A stretch of 64,000 nucleotides of DNA from Nocardioides sp. S5 (GCF_017310035.1 NZ_CP022296.1:434001-498000); one strand, 5' to 3'. Shown: positions 8,837-18,080, counted from the stretch's first letter. A program made the numbers and translations. Notes: generated from the sequence alone by a model not told the origin.

Positions 8837-9553
8837 ATGACCGACCCGCTCGCCTGGCTCACCGACCTCGAAGGGGTCCGCTCCGCCTACGCCGGCACCC
8901 GCGACGGGATCGACGTGATGCTGCGCGACCGCGGCCTGCGGCGCACGTCGCCGGAGCTGACCGCCGAGTCGCTGCTGCGCGGCGCCCACGCGAGCGCCGT
9001 GCTCGAGGGCTCGTCCTCGAGCCTGGAGGAGGTCCGCGCGGGGGAGACCGACGAGATCGCCGCCGACGCCGTACGCCTCTCCACCTCCATGCTGGGGCTG
9101 GCGCCGCTGCTCAAGACCGCGCCGCTGCAGGCGATCGCGCGCCTGCACACCGTCGTGGCGTCCTCGTCGCTGTCCGCCGACGAGCTCGGCCGCCCGCGCG
9201 ACGCGGCCTCGGCCGACCGGCTGCGCGGGGTCGCGGAGCTGCTCCTGTCGGACACCGACGCCCCCGCGCTCCTGGTGGCCGCGATCGCGCACGCCGACGT
9301 CGCCACCGCCGCGCCCTTCGCCTCCCACAACGGGATCGTCGCCCGCGCCCTCGAGCGCCTGGTGCTGGTCTCGCGCGGCGTCGACGCCAAGTCGCTGGTC
9401 GTGCCCGAGGCCGGGCACCTGGCCCAGCGCGCGGCGTACGAGTCGAACCTGCGCGCCTACAGCGACGGCGGGCCGCGCGGCGTGCACGCGTGGGCGCTCT
9501 ACGGGGCGGAGGCGTTCTCCGCGGGCGCCGAGGCGTCGCCGCTGCGGGGCTGA
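8837..9553 (+). CDS. Fic-fold protein with degenerate active site
   Basis: 238-aa protein. Near residue 50 it has RGAHASAVLEGSSSSLEEVR; SAVLEG fits the Fic inhibitory-helix motif (S/T)xxxE(G/N). Near residue 155 it has HADVATAAPFASHNGIVARAL. This aligns with the Fic core HPFxxGNGRxxR as APFASHNGIVAR: the catalytic histidine is alanine and the GNGR glycine/arginine positions are changed, while PF and NG remain. Fic AMPylation activity is therefore unlikely. Relatives of this gene next to the tad cluster are often annotated only as oxidoreductase, as I recall. The start chosen (ATG 8837) has a TACCGT box 8 nt upstream. A hairpin follows the stop. Confidence 0.6.
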   Translation: MTDPLAWLTDLEGVRSAYAGTRDGIDVMLRDRGLRRTSPELTAESLLRGAHASAVLEGSSSSLEEVRAGETDEIAADAVRLSTSMLGLAPLLKTAPLQAIARLHTVVASSSLSADELGRPRDAASADRLRGVAELLLSDTDAPALLVAAIAHADVATAAPFASHNGIVARALERLVLVSRGVDAKSLVVPEAGHLAQRAAYESNLRAYSDGGPRGVHAWALYGAEAFSAGAEASPLRG

Positions 9554-9577
9554 GCCCTCACCGGTCCGGGCATGCGA

Positions 9578-9608
9578 GCGGCACCCGTTCACGAGGATCG
9601 GGTGCCGC
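9578..9608 (+). terminator. Hairpin after the Fic-like gene
   Basis: A perfect 10-bp stem (GCGGCACCCG paired with CGGGTGCCGC) around an 11-nt loop starts 25 bp after the stop codon. It has no U-tract, as is usual for actinobacterial terminators. Confidence 0.55.
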
Positions 9609-9840
9609 CGCTGACACGTGATGCCGTGGCTACCAAGCGTGCATTCTCTAAGTCGCCGCCCTCGGGCAGATCCCGAATGGCTAGCACCCCATCGGATGGG
9701 TGGATCGCCGCGTGGGTACCTGGATCACGTGCTGCTCTTGAGTTCTGACTCAGTTGTAGTCCTGCCGGGCGGCACCTTCAAGGGTTGACTTATGCCTCCG
9801 GCGGTGGGTGCGCGGAGATCAGGTGGCGACCGGGTGCGGA
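9609..9840. other. Non-coding gap between convergent genes
   Basis: This is a 230-bp gap, less GC-rich than its surroundings, between the Fic-like gene and the convergent HAD gene. I find no convincing ORF, tRNA, repeat or promoter here. Confidence 0.5.
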
Positions 9841-10632
9841 TCAGGTGGGCCGGCGGCGGCGATTGGCCCACATCACGCCACCCGCGGCCATCGCGCCGCC
9901 CACCGCGAGGGCCGCGAGGGTGGGGCGCGCCGGCGGGAGCGGCACCCGCGAGCGCAGCGCGACCGGGCGCACGAAGCTCAGCACCGGCCACTCGCGGGCG
10001 ACGGCCGTCCGCCGCAGCTCCCGGTCCGGGTTGACCACGAACGGGTGCCCCACCACCTCGAGCATGTGCACGTCGGTCACCGAGTCGCTGTAGGCGTAGC
10101 ACTCGTCGAGGTCGTAGCCGACGGTGGCGGAGAGGTGCTCGATCGCGCGCGCCTTCTCCTCGGCGTAGGCGTAGTAGTCGATGTTGCCGGTGTACTTCCC
10201 CTCGACGATCTCCATCCGGGTGGCGATCACGCGGTCGGCGCCGAGCATCTGGCCGATCGGCTCGACCACCTCGGCACCCGAGGCGGAGACGATGACGATG
10301 TCGCGACCCTCCGCGCGGTGCTCCTCCATCAGCCGCACGGCTTCGGCGTAGACGAGGGGCTCGACGATGTTGTTGAGCGTGTCGTGGACGATCTCGCGGA
10401 CCGTGGCCACGTCCCAGCCGGCGCACAGCTGCGACATGAACAGCCGCATCTTGTCCATCTGGTCGTGGTCGGCGCCGCCGGTGAAGAAGACGAACTGGGC
10501 GTAGGCCGAGCGCAGCATCGCGCGCCGGGAGATGAGGCCGCCCGCCTGGAACTCGCGGCTGAAGGCCAACGTGCTCGACTTGGCGATGATCGTCTTGTCG
10601 AGGTCGAAGAAGGCCGCGGTGGGGCGGGTCAT
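9841..10632 (-). CDS. HAD-IB family phosphatase, membrane-anchored C-terminus
   Basis: 263-aa HAD-superfamily subfamily IB hydrolase. Motif I is FFDLDKTII (D10, D12), motif II IVSASGAEVV, the catalytic lysine region AEEKARAI, and motif IV YAYSDSVTDVHML. The C-terminus (about residues 232-254) is a hydrophobic helix followed by RRRR, so the protein is probably a tail-anchored phosphatase with the basic end inside. Homologues are found beside the tad/Ssd locus across actinobacteria; the substrate is unknown (SerB-like or lysophosphatidate-like enzymes share the fold). A TACGAT box (revcomp 10639-10644) 6 nt upstream of the ATG suggests a leaderless message. Confidence 0.85.
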   Translation of the reverse strand: MTRPTAAFFDLDKTIIAKSSTLAFSREFQAGGLISRRAMLRSAYAQFVFFTGGADHDQMDKMRLFMSQLCAGWDVATVREIVHDTLNNIVEPLVYAEAVRLMEEHRAEGRDIVIVSASGAEVVEPIGQMLGADRVIATRMEIVEGKYTGNIDYYAYAEEKARAIEHLSATVGYDLDECYAYSDSVTDVHMLEVVGHPFVVNPDRELRRTAVAREWPVLSFVRPVALRSRVPLPPARPTLAALAVGGAMAAGGVMWANRRRRPT

Positions 10633-10638
10633 GGGCTC

Positions 10639-10644
10639 ATCGTA
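10639..10644 (-). promoter_or_regulatory. -10 box, leaderless start of HAD gene
   Basis: TACGAT on the minus strand lies 6 nt before the ATG at 10632, too close for a ribosome-binding site between transcription start and start codon. Confidence 0.45.
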
Positions 10645-10766
10645 GGGGGCCGCAGGCCTGCGGGACGGGCCATCAACCGTCCACAGGCGGCCTCCGGGAC
10701 ACGTTGTCCACAGGGATCCGTACGCCGCGCTGGCCGGCGTCGGTGGCCCGGCGCAGGCTCGTCGCC

Positions 10767-11774
10767 ATGCCCGTCCTCCTCCTCACCCGCTCCGGTCCCG
10801 TCCACGACGCCGTCGTCCCGCTCTGCGCTGCCGCGGGCGTCGAGGTGGAGGTGGGCGGCGACCCCGCCCTCTGCCTGGCGGCCTGGAGCCGCGCCGACCT
10901 GGTGCTGGTCGGGGTGGACCTCGCCGACCAGGTCGTGGCGCTCGCCCCGCCGCGACGGCCCGACGTGCACGTGGTCGGCCTGTCGCCGGTCGACGCCGTC
11001 TTCCGGGCCGCGGTGGCGATCGGCGCGGCGTCCGTGGTCGACCTGCCGGACGCGGCTCCGTGGCTGGTGGAGGCGCTGGCCGACGTGGGTGAGCGGGCCT
11101 CCCCGGGCCGCACCGTGGGCGTGGTGGGTGGCGCGGGTGGGGCCGGGGCGACGACGCTCGCCTGCGCGCTCGCCCAGTGGCACTCCCTGCGCGCACCGAC
11201 GCTGCTCGTCGACGCCGACCCGCTCGGAGCGGGGCTGGACCGGTTGCTCGGGATGGAGGAGTGCCGGGGCGTGCGGTGGGAGGGCCTGGTCGACACGGCC
11301 GGACGCCTCGGCGCGCGGGCGCTGCGCGAGGGGGTCCCGCGGCGCGACCACCTCGGCGTGCTGACCTGGTCGGGCCTGCAACGGCGGCTCGACCTGCCGA
11401 CCGCGCGCCGGATCCTCCCGTCCGCGGTCCGTGGTCACGACCTCGTCGTGCTCGACCTCGCCCGGCAGGACCCGTGCCTGGCCGAGCTCGTCGAGCGGTG
11501 CGACGACCTGCTCGTCGTCACACCCACCACCGTCCCCGCCCTCGCCGCGACCGCGCGGCTCGTCGCGACGCTGGGTCGGGAGAAGGACACAGGACTGGTG
11601 GTGCGCCCCGGGGCGCTCGGCGACGCCGACGCGGAGCGGGTGACCGGGCTGCCGGTGGTGGCGTCCGTCGCCGACCAGCGCGGCCTGGCCGCCTCGGTCG
11701 ACCGCGGGCTCGGCCCGCTCGCCGGCCGCGGTCCGCTGGCCCGCGCCGCGCGCACCCTCCTGGAGGCAGCGTGA
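10767..11774 (+). CDS. Ssd/CpaE-like ATPase of the tad locus
   Basis: 335-aa MinD/ParA-superfamily protein of the septum-site-determining (Ssd, Rv3660c-like)/TadZ-CpaE group. Residues 1-110 are a degenerate receiver-like domain. The deviant Walker A is GVVGGAGGAGATTLACALA: the usual lysine near the end is absent (GAGATT), as in several Ssd/CpaE proteins. LLVDADPLGAGLD and LVVLDLARQD give the switch regions. These proteins place Tad pilus machinery or influence septation. The GTG of tadA overlaps its stop by 4 bp, so it heads the tad operon. Start 10767 (MPVLLLTRSG) is chosen because the upstream extension is shorter than 25 codons and arginine-rich. Confidence 0.8.
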   Translation: MPVLLLTRSGPVHDAVVPLCAAAGVEVEVGGDPALCLAAWSRADLVLVGVDLADQVVALAPPRRPDVHVVGLSPVDAVFRAAVAIGAASVVDLPDAAPWLVEALADVGERASPGRTVGVVGGAGGAGATTLACALAQWHSLRAPTLLVDADPLGAGLDRLLGMEECRGVRWEGLVDTAGRLGARALREGVPRRDHLGVLTWSGLQRRLDLPTARRILPSAVRGHDLVVLDLARQDPCLAELVERCDDLLVVTPTTVPALAATARLVATLGREKDTGLVVRPGALGDADAERVTGLPVVASVADQRGLAASVDRGLGPLAGRGPLARAARTLLEAA

Positions 11775-12946
11775 GTGCCCCCGCGGTCCCGGCGGTGCCC
11801 ACCGTCGTCCTCGACGACGTACGCCGTCGGCTGGCCGGCTCCGTCGGCGACCTGACCCCCCACCGGGTGGCCGAGGCGCTGCGGGCCTCGGGGGCGCCGG
11901 TGGGGGACGCCACCGTGCTCGCCGTGCACGACCTGCTCCGCCGTGACGTGCTCGGTGCGGGGCCGCTCGAGGAGCTGCTGCGGCTGCCCGACGTGACCGA
12001 CGTGCTCGTCAACGGGCCCGACGACGTGTGGATCGACCGCGGTGCGGGTCTCGAGCGCGCCGCGGTGTCCTTCCCCGACGACGCCGCGGTGCGGCGGCTC
12101 GCCCAGCGCCTCGCGGCCTCGGCCGGGCGGCGCCTCGACGACGCGACCCCGCACGCCGACGTACGCCTGCCCGACGGCACCCGCTTCCACGCGGTGCTCG
12201 CCCCGGTCGCCCGCTCCGGCACGGTCGTGTCGCTGCGGGTGCCGCGGGGCCGGGTCTGGACGCTGCCCGAGCTCGTCGCGGCCGGGGCGGTGCCGCCCGA
12301 CGGTGCCTTCCTGCTCGAGGAGGTGGTCGACTCCCGCTGTGCCTTCCTCGTGACCGGCGGCACCGGGACCGGCAAGACCTCCGTGCTGTCGGCCCTGCTG
12401 TCCCTGGTCGACACCGGCGAGCGCATCGTGCTGGTCGAGGACGCCAGCGAGCTGCGACCCGAGCACCCGCACGTGGTTGCGATGGAGAGCCGGCCGCCCA
12501 ACATCGAGGGCGCCGGCGAGATCACCCTCCAGACGCTCGTGCGGCAGGCGCTGCGGATGCGGCCCGACCGGCTGGTGGTCGGGGAGGTCCGCGGGGCGGA
12601 GGTGGTCGACCTGCTCGCGGCCCTCAACACCGGTCACGGCGGCGGCTGCGGCACCCTCCACGCCAACTCCGCGGCCGACGTGCCCGCCCGGATCGAGGCC
12701 CTGTCGTTGGCCGCCGGGCTGCCGCGGGAGGCGGCGCACAGCCAGCTCGCCGCCGCCCTCGACGTCGTGATCCACCTCGGTCGCGGACGTGACGGCCGAC
12801 GCCGGGTCCTCGAGCTCGGGGTGCCCGAGCGCGATGGGTCGGGACTGGTGGTGCTGCGCACCGCGGTGACCTTCGAGGCCGACCGCGTGGTGCGCGGGCC
12901 GGCCGCGTCCACCCTGGCCGCACGGCTCGGGTCGGCGGTCCCGTGA
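11771..12946 (+). CDS. tadA: TadA, secretion ATPase of the Flp/Tad pilus
   Basis: 391-aa hexameric type II/IV secretion ATPase (GspE/CpaF family). Residues about 35-190 are the N-terminal domain (GPLEELLRLPDVTDVLVNGPDDVW). Walker A is TGGTGTGKTS at about 195-204, followed by the Asp box LVEDASEL, Walker B RPDRLVVGEVRG, and the His box GHGGGCGTLHANS. It powers assembly of the Flp pilin encoded downstream at the inner face of the membrane. The GTG start overlaps the Ssd stop and its TGA overlaps the next GTG, so all four genes are translationally coupled. Length is normal for actinobacterial TadA. Confidence 0.93.
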   Translation: MSAPAVPAVPTVVLDDVRRRLAGSVGDLTPHRVAEALRASGAPVGDATVLAVHDLLRRDVLGAGPLEELLRLPDVTDVLVNGPDDVWIDRGAGLERAAVSFPDDAAVRRLAQRLAASAGRRLDDATPHADVRLPDGTRFHAVLAPVARSGTVVSLRVPRGRVWTLPELVAAGAVPPDGAFLLEEVVDSRCAFLVTGGTGTGKTSVLSALLSLVDTGERIVLVEDASELRPEHPHVVAMESRPPNIEGAGEITLQTLVRQALRMRPDRLVVGEVRGAEVVDLLAALNTGHGGGCGTLHANSAADVPARIEALSLAAGLPREAAHSQLAAALDVVIHLGRGRDGRRRVLELGVPERDGSGLVVLRTAVTFEADRVVRGPAASTLAARLGSAVP

Positions 12947-13620
12947 GCGCCGTGCTGGTGGCACTGCTCGCCGGAGCCGCGGTGGCGGCGTGGGTCCCCG
13001 CCGGGAGAGCGGGCGCAGCCCGCGGACCGGGGAGTCCCGGCGGGCGGCGGCCGCGCCCCGCGGTGCCGTGGGCGGGCCGTCGCGAGACCGCGGCCACGCA
13101 GGCGGCAGTGCTCGAGGTGTGCGACCTCCTGGCCGCCGAGCTGGCAGCCGGGCGACCGGCCGGCGTGGCGCTGGCGTCGGCGGCGCAGCGGTGGCCTCCG
13201 CTCGACGTCGCGGTGGAGGCCGCCCGCCTCGGCGCGGACGTCCCCGACGCCCTGCGCCGCCTGGCCCACGAGCGCCGCGGCGCCACCGACCTCCGGTGGG
13301 TCGCAGGCGCCTGGCAGGTCGCCCACGACTCGGGGCACGGCCTTGCCACTGCTCTCGAGCGCACCGCCCGCGGACTCCGCGCCCACGGGCGTACGCGCCG
13401 GCTCATCGACTCCGAGCTGGCCTCGGCGCGAGCCACGGCCCGCCTGGTCGCGTGCCTGCCGCTGGCGGTCCTGCTGATGGGCTCGGGTGCGGGCTCGGAC
13501 CCGTGGTCCTTCCTGCTCGCGACTCCCGTCGGTCTGGGCTGCTTGGTCCTGGGTCTGGGCCTGCTGGGGCTCGGGCTGTGGTGGATCGAGCGGCTGGCGG
13601 ATCGGGCGGCCGCGCCATGA
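12943..13620 (+). CDS. tadB: TadB-like inner-membrane platform protein
   Basis: 225-aa type II secretion F-domain protein. A hydrophobic N-terminal helix (residues 2-17) is followed by a cytoplasmic helical region (VLEVCDLLAAELAAGRPAGVALASAA) and two C-terminal membrane helices (about 163-182 and 187-210). It is shorter than proteobacterial TadB (about 300 aa), as is common in actinobacteria. It forms with TadC the platform on which TadA acts. Overlaps of 4 bp exist at both ends. Confidence 0.85.
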   Translation: MSAVLVALLAGAAVAAWVPAGRAGAARGPGSPGGRRPRPAVPWAGRRETAATQAAVLEVCDLLAAELAAGRPAGVALASAAQRWPPLDVAVEAARLGADVPDALRRLAHERRGATDLRWVAGAWQVAHDSGHGLATALERTARGLRAHGRTRRLIDSELASARATARLVACLPLAVLLMGSGAGSDPWSFLLATPVGLGCLVLGLGLLGLGLWWIERLADRAAAP

Positions 13621-14303
13621 CGTGGGTGACCGTCCTCGCCGCGACCGCGGCCGTGCTGTGCTGGCTGCCCCCGTCGGCGGTGCGTCCCCGGCGGCCCACG
13701 GCCGCCCGGCCCGGCGCACGCCCCGTCGCGGTGGTCGGTGTCGCGCTCGCCGCCTGGCTCGTCGTCGGTGGTGTCGCCGGCATGGTGGCCGCGGTCGTCG
13801 CCGGCGTCGGTGCCCGGCACGTGCTGGCCAGGGCGGAGTCGTCGGCCTCACGCCGGGAGCGCGAGGAGGTGGAGCGCTCGCTGCCGCACCTCGTCGCCCT
13901 CTTCGCCTCCACGCTGCGCGCGGGCGCCGAACCGGTCTCCGGGATGGCACGCGTCTGCGCGGCCCTGCCCGGTCCGACGGCCGCGCGCCTGGCGCCGGTC
14001 GTCGAGCGCTCGCGCTGGGGCGCGTCGGGTGCCGACGCCTGGGACACCCTCGCCCGCGACCCCGCGCTCGCTCCGCTGGCCCGCACGATGGTGCGCTCCC
14101 AGGCCTCCGGCGCCTCGGTCGTGCAGGCCGTCGAGCGGCTGGCCGACGAGCTCGAGCGCGAGTCGCTGGCCCGCGCCGAGGACGCCGCTCGCAAGGTCGG
14201 GGTGTCCGCCGCGGTCCCGCTCGGGGTGTGCCTGCTGCCGGCCTTCCTGCTGCTCGGCGTGGTGCCGACCGTCGCCTCGCTCTTCGGGTCGGTGGCCCCG
14301 TGA
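13617..14303 (+). CDS. tadC: TadC-like inner-membrane platform protein
   Basis: 228-aa type II secretion F-domain protein with N-terminal membrane helices (about 3-20 and 37-66), the F-domain core VERSLPHLVALFASTLRAGA ... MVRSQASGASVVQAVERLAD, and a C-terminal hydrophobic helix (VGVSAAVPLGVCLLPAFLLL). It is the second platform subunit. The ATG overlaps the tadB stop (ATGA). A 140-bp gap with a repeated CCACAGG motif separates it from the pilin gene. Confidence 0.85.
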   Translation: MTWVTVLAATAAVLCWLPPSAVRPRRPTAARPGARPVAVVGVALAAWLVVGGVAGMVAAVVAGVGARHVLARAESSASRREREEVERSLPHLVALFASTLRAGAEPVSGMARVCAALPGPTAARLAPVVERSRWGASGADAWDTLARDPALAPLARTMVRSQASGASVVQAVERLADELERESLARAEDAARKVGVSAAVPLGVCLLPAFLLLGVVPTVASLFGSVAP

Positions 14304-14443
14304 CGGGCCACCTTCCGTCCACAGGCGGCCCCCTGACGTCGCGATCCACAGGCCCGGGACGTGACGGGTGCGCCGGCTCGCCCGGGCGGCCGAGGGTGGA
14401 GGCAGCGGGGCTCATCGGGAGCCCCGGGACGACAGGGGAAGCG

Positions 14444-14617
14444 ATGAAGATCCGACGCCACGACGAGTCCGGCATCACCACGGCGGAGTACGCCGTCGGC
14501 ACGGCTGCCGGGGCTGGTTTCGCCGGACTGCTCTACACGCTGCTGACCGGACGGTTCGGCAACCAGGTGCTCGAGCGGCTCTTCGACCACGTCATGGGCC
14601 TGCTGGGCATCGGCTGA
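14444..14617 (+). CDS. Flp-type pilin (DUF4244-like)
   Basis: 57-aa pilin-like protein of the actinobacterial DUF4244 group. The basic leader MKIRRHDESG is followed by ITTAEYAVGTAAGAGFAGLLYTLL, the hydrophobic pilin helix with the conserved E-Y pair; cleavage after the glycine would leave a mature protein of about 47 aa. A GGGGAAG ribosome site lies 3-9 nt upstream. It is the main candidate for the fibre subunit of this Tad system. No prepilin peptidase gene is present in the window, so it must be elsewhere. Confidence 0.85.
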   Translation: MKIRRHDESGITTAEYAVGTAAGAGFAGLLYTLLTGRFGNQVLERLFDHVMGLLGIG

Positions 14618-14979
14618 TGGGCAGGCGGGCTCGGTGCGAGCGGGGAGCGGCGACCGCCGAGCTCGCCCTCGGCATCCCGCTGCTCGTCGCGCTGACCGCC
14701 GGGCTGGTGTGGATGCTGGCCCTCGGCGCGGCCCAGGTGCGGGTGATCGACGCCTCGCGCGAGGCGGCGCGCGCCGTGGCACGGGGCGACGACGTCTCGT
14801 CGGCCCGCGCGGTGGCGCTGCGCATCGCGCCCGACGGGGCACGGGTGAGCGTGGACCAGGGCGCCGGTCAGGTCGAGGTCACCACGAGCGTCCGGGTCGC
14901 CGCCCCGGGAGGGCTGCTCGGCGCGCTGCCGGGTGTCACGGTGTCGGCCGACGCGGTCGCGGTGGCGGAGACGTCGTGA
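14617..14979 (+). CDS. TadE-like minor pseudopilin
   Basis: 120-aa TadE-family protein. The short basic leader MGRRARCERG precedes AATAELALGIPLLVALTAGL, a TadE-type hydrophobic helix with the conserved glutamate, and the rest (SREAARAVARGDD ...) is a periplasm-facing domain. The stop of the pilin and this ATG share one base (TGATG). Rv3655c-like by position. Confidence 0.8.
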   Translation: MGRRARCERGAATAELALGIPLLVALTAGLVWMLALGAAQVRVIDASREAARAVARGDDVSSARAVALRIAPDGARVSVDQGAGQVEVTTSVRVAAPGGLLGALPGVTVSADAVAVAETS

Positions 14980-15323
14980 ATGCCGCCGGCCGGCCGCGCC
15001 GCGACGACGGCGCCGCGACGGTCCTCGTGGTGGCCATGGCGGGTGTGCTGATGTTCGTGGCGGTGGGGCTCGCCGCCGTCGGGGGACTGGTGACCGCGCA
15101 ACGGCAGGCGCAAGCCGCCGCCGACCTCGCCGCCCTCGGCGGGGCCGACGACCCGGCGACCGCGTGCGCCGCGGCCGCCCGTGTCGCCGCAGCCAACGCG
15201 GCGTCCCTCGACCGGTGCCGGGTGGAGGGACGCGAGGTCACGGTCACCGTGTCGGTGCCCGGGCCGCGGGTGCCGTGGCGCGAGGTGCGGGTGAGCGCGG
15301 AGTCGAGGGCCGGCCCCGTCTAG
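14976..15323 (+). CDS. Rv3654c-family TadE/TadG-like protein
   Basis: 115-aa protein with leader VNAAGRPRRDDG, then AATVLVVAMAGVLMFVAVGL and QAAADLAALGGA, the pattern of the Rv3654c family of helicase/secretory neighbourhood TadE-like proteins. The GTG overlaps the stop of the preceding gene by 4 bp, and it is the last gene of the operon. The cysteines at CAAAARVAAANAASLDRC could form a disulphide outside the cell. Role in the pilus is inferred from context. Confidence 0.8.
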   Translation: MNAAGRPRRDDGAATVLVVAMAGVLMFVAVGLAAVGGLVTAQRQAQAAADLAALGGADDPATACAAAARVAAANAASLDRCRVEGREVTVTVSVPGPRVPWREVRVSAESRAGPV

Positions 15324-15327
15324 CCCG

Positions 15328-15633
15328 TCAGACGGTGTCGCGGCGCTCGGGGTCCTCGTCGCGGCGCTCGGCCTCGACCCGCTCGAGCTTCGCGTTGAGC
15401 TCGGTCAGCTCCTTGCGCTCCTTGCGGTGCGCGAGGCTGCGGCGGGTGCCCCACTTGAGGATCGAGAAGCCCCACAGGATGGCCGCACCCGCGGCGACGC
15501 CGACGAAGAAGGACTCCAGGGTGGTGACGTCGAAGCCCAGCAGCTCGCCGCCGGACCCGGGCTCGCTGACGAAGACGGCGGAGAGGATCGCGATGCCGCC
15601 GAGGATCAGCAGGCCAAGTCCGAGGATCACCAT
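15328..15633 (-). CDS. Small membrane protein with coiled-coil tail
   Basis: 101-aa protein with two hydrophobic helices (about residues 2-23 and 42-61) and a highly charged C-terminal helix (RKERKELTELNAKLERVEAERRDED) that looks like a coiled coil. The layout is like LapA-type or DUF1049-like small membrane proteins, but I cannot assign a family. It converges with the tad operon, stops 4 bp from its end, and lies just downstream of the helicase gene. A TAGATT box (revcomp 15640-15645) 6 nt before the ATG suggests its own leaderless promoter. Confidence 0.7.
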   Translation of the reverse strand: MVILGLGLLILGGIAILSAVFVSEPGSGGELLGFDVTTLESFFVGVAAGAAILWGFSILKWGTRRSLAHRKERKELTELNAKLERVEAERRDEDPERRDTV

Positions 15634-15639
15634 GCGGCG

Positions 15640-15645
15640 AATCTA
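15640..15645 (-). promoter_or_regulatory. -10 box, leaderless start of small membrane protein
   Basis: TAGATT on the minus strand is 6 nt before the ATG at 15633 and begins just after the helicase stop. Confidence 0.45.
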
Positions 15646-15648
15646 GCG

Positions 15649-17991
15649 TCATTCCCCCTCGCGGGGCGCACCCGTGAGGAGGGCGTCCAGCAGGGCGATC
15701 GCGCCGGGCTTGTCGAGGGTGTTGTTCTGGTTGCCGCACTTCGGTGACTGGATGCACGACGGGCACCCGCTCGCGCACTCGCAGCTGGCGATCGCCTCAC
15801 GGGTGGCCGAGAGCCACGCGACCGCGGTGCGGAAGCCCCGCTCGGCGAAGCCGGCGCCGCCCGGGTGGCCGTCGTAGACGAAGACGGTGAGCAGGCCGGT
15901 GTCGGCGTGACGGGCGGTCGAGACCCCGCCGATGTCCCAGCGGTCGCACGTGGCGAAGAGGGGGAGGAGGCCGATCGAGCAGTGCTCGGCGGCGTGCGCC
16001 GCCCCCGGCACGTCGAGCAGCGGGACACCCGACTCGGTGACCACGTCGTCGGGGACCGTCCACCAGACGGCGCTCGTGCGCAGGGTCCGCTCGGGCAGGT
16101 CGAGCGGTTCCTCGGCCAGCACCTCCCCGCCGGGCTGGCGCCGCTTGAGGAAGGACACGACCTGGTGGGACACGTCGACCTCGCCGAACGCGAGCTCGCA
16201 GCCGCCCCACGACCGGCGCTCGTGGGTGGCGACGATGCTGATGTCGGTGGTCTCGCGCGCCGTGGTGCTGTAGGCCGGCTCGTCGCGGCGCATCGTCGCC
16301 ACGTGGTGCTCGAGGTCGAGCTCCTCGACCAGCCAGGTCTCGCCCTGGTGGACGTAGACCGCGCCCGGGTGCGCCTGGTTGTGCGCGCCCCCGGCGTCGA
16401 CCGTGCCCACCACGCGGCCGGTGCCGGCCTCGATGAGCTGCACCGGCGACCCGCCCGCGGAGCGGATGTCGGCGAGGTCGGCCGCGTGTCCGGAGTCGGT
16501 CCAGAACCAGCCGCGCGGGCGCCGCCGCAGGAGCCCGATCTCGACGAGCCGGTCCAGGACCTCGCGCGCCGTCGGCCCGAAGAGCGGCAGGTCGACCTCG
16601 GTGAGGGGCGCCTCCTGCGCCGCCGCGCACAGGTGTGGGCCCATGACGTGCGGGTTCGACGGGTCGAAGACCGACGCCTCCACCGGCGCCCCGATCAACA
16701 TCTCGGGGTGGGTGACGAGGTAGGTGTCGAGCGGGTCGTCCTTGGCCACCAGCACGCCGAGCGCGTCCTGCGCACCGCGGCCGGCGCGCCCGACCTGCTG
16801 CCAGAAGGCGGCGCGGGTGCCGGGGAAGCCGGCGATCAGGACGGCGTCGAGGCCGCTGATGTCGATGCCGAGCTCGAGGGCGTTGGTGGCGGCGAGCCCG
16901 ACGAGGTCGCCGCGCCTCAGCGCCGACTCCAGCGCCCGACGCTCCTCGGGGAGGTAGCCGCCACGGTAGGCCGCGACGCGTCCCGGCAGCGACGGGTCGA
17001 CCTCGGCGAGCAGCTCGGCCGCGGTCAGCGCCACCTGCTCGGCGCCGCGGCGCGAGCGGATGAACGCCAGGGTGCGCACGTCCTCGGCGACGAGGTCCGC
17101 CAGCAGGTCGGCGACCTCCGACGACGCGGCGCGCCGCACCGGGGCACCGTTCTCCCCGGCGTGCGAGGTGAAGGGCGGCTCCCACAGCAGCAGCGACACC
17201 CTGCCGCGCGGCGAGTCGTCGCGGGTCAGCGCGACGACGTCGAGCCCGGTCAGTCGCGACGCGGTCACCTCCGGTTGCGCGACGGTGGCCGAGGCGAGCA
17301 CGAACGTCGGGTGCGCGCCGTACATCGCGCACACCCGTCGCAACCGTCGCAGCACGTGGGAGACGTGCGCGCCGAAGACCCCGCGGTAGTGGTGGCACTC
17401 GTCGACCACGACGTACTTCACCGACCCGAGCAGCCGCGCCCAGCGGTGGTGCGAGGGCAGGAGGGATCGGTGCAGCATGTCGGGGTTCGTCAGGACGTAC
17501 TCGGCGTGGTCGCGGGTCCAGTCCCGTTCCTCGCGCGAGCTGTCGCCGTCGTGCGCGGAGAGGCGTACGTCGAGGCGCAGGGACTCCAGGCCCGCGAGCT
17601 GGTCGTGCGCCAGCGCCTTCGTCGGCGCGAGGTAGAGCACCGAGGCGCCCCGCTCGCCGCGCGGACCGCGGGCCGCGCGGATCGCCGAGAGCGCCGGCAC
17701 CTGGTAGGCCAGGGACTTCCCGGACGCGGTTCCGGTGGCGACGATGACGTGGTCGCCGGCGTGCGCGGCGTCGGCGGCGACGACCTGGTGGCGCCACGGA
17801 CGGGCCACGCCCTGGGCGGCGAACGCACTGCGTACGTCGTCGGGCACCCAGTCCGGCCAGTCCTCGTGGACCGCCTCGCGGGCCGGCAGCACCTCGAGGT
17901 GCTGCAGCCGCTCCTCGCGCCCCGGAACCCCGGTGAGCCGTCGGACCAGCGCGTCGACCGGGGGCAGCGCGCGGACTGGGGACTGGCTCAC
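15649..17991 (-). CDS. DEAD/DEAH-box helicase with DUF1998 zinc domain (Rv3649-like)
   Basis: 780-aa superfamily 2 helicase. Motif I is [20 protein letters not shown], Ia [26 protein letters not shown] (DECH), [12 protein letters not shown], and [20 protein letters not shown] with [11 protein letters not shown]. The C-terminal DUF1998 region carries the four-cysteine cluster [17 protein letters not shown] near the end. Close relatives are Mycobacterium Rv3649 and Bacillus MrfA, a repair helicase, so a DNA-repair role is likely. The GTG at 17991 ([11 protein letters not shown]) gives the family length; the open frame further upstream overlaps the divergent bldG leader. Confidence 0.9.
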   Translation of the reverse strand: MSQSPVRALPPVDALVRRLTGVPGREERLQHLEVLPAREAVHEDWPDWVPDDVRSAFAAQGVARPWRHQVVAADAAHAGDHVIVATGTASGKSLAYQVPALSAIRAARGPRGERGASVLYLAPTKALAHDQLAGLESLRLDVRLSAHDGDSSREERDWTRDHAEYVLTNPDMLHRSLLPSHHRWARLLGSVKYVVVDECHHYRGVFGAHVSHVLRRLRRVCAMYGAHPTFVLASATVAQPEVTASRLTGLDVVALTRDDSPRGRVSLLLWEPPFTSHAGENGAPVRRAASSEVADLLADLVAEDVRTLAFIRSRRGAEQVALTAAELLAEVDPSLPGRVAAYRGGYLPEERRALESALRRGDLVGLAATNALELGIDISGLDAVLIAGFPGTRAAFWQQVGRAGRGAQDALGVLVAKDDPLDTYLVTHPEMLIGAPVEASVFDPSNPHVMGPHLCAAAQEAPLTEVDLPLFGPTAREVLDRLVEIGLLRRRPRGWFWTDSGHAADLADIRSAGGSPVQLIEAGTGRVVGTVDAGGAHNQAHPGAVYVHQGETWLVEELDLEHHVATMRRDEPAYSTTARETTDISIVATHERRSWGGCELAFGEVDVSHQVVSFLKRRQPGGEVLAEEPLDLPERTLRTSAVWWTVPDDVVTESGVPLLDVPGAAHAAEHCSIGLLPLFATCDRWDIGGVSTARHADTGLLTVFVYDGHPGGAGFAERGFRTAVAWLSATREAIASCECASGCPSCIQSPKCGNQNNTLDKPGAIALLDALLTGAPREGE

Positions 17992-18080
17992 CCACGCAGT
18001 CTGGCAAACGCCTGCGACGGTGAGCGCTGCGTGTGGCCCGTTCCCAAGTGCCGGGGAGTCCTGCGCAACCCTTGTGACTC

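Noticed and set aside
10704..10712. TTGTCCACA as part of a replication origin
   Set aside because: Single exact box, no AT-rich region, no dnaA/dnaN nearby; kept only as a motif observation.
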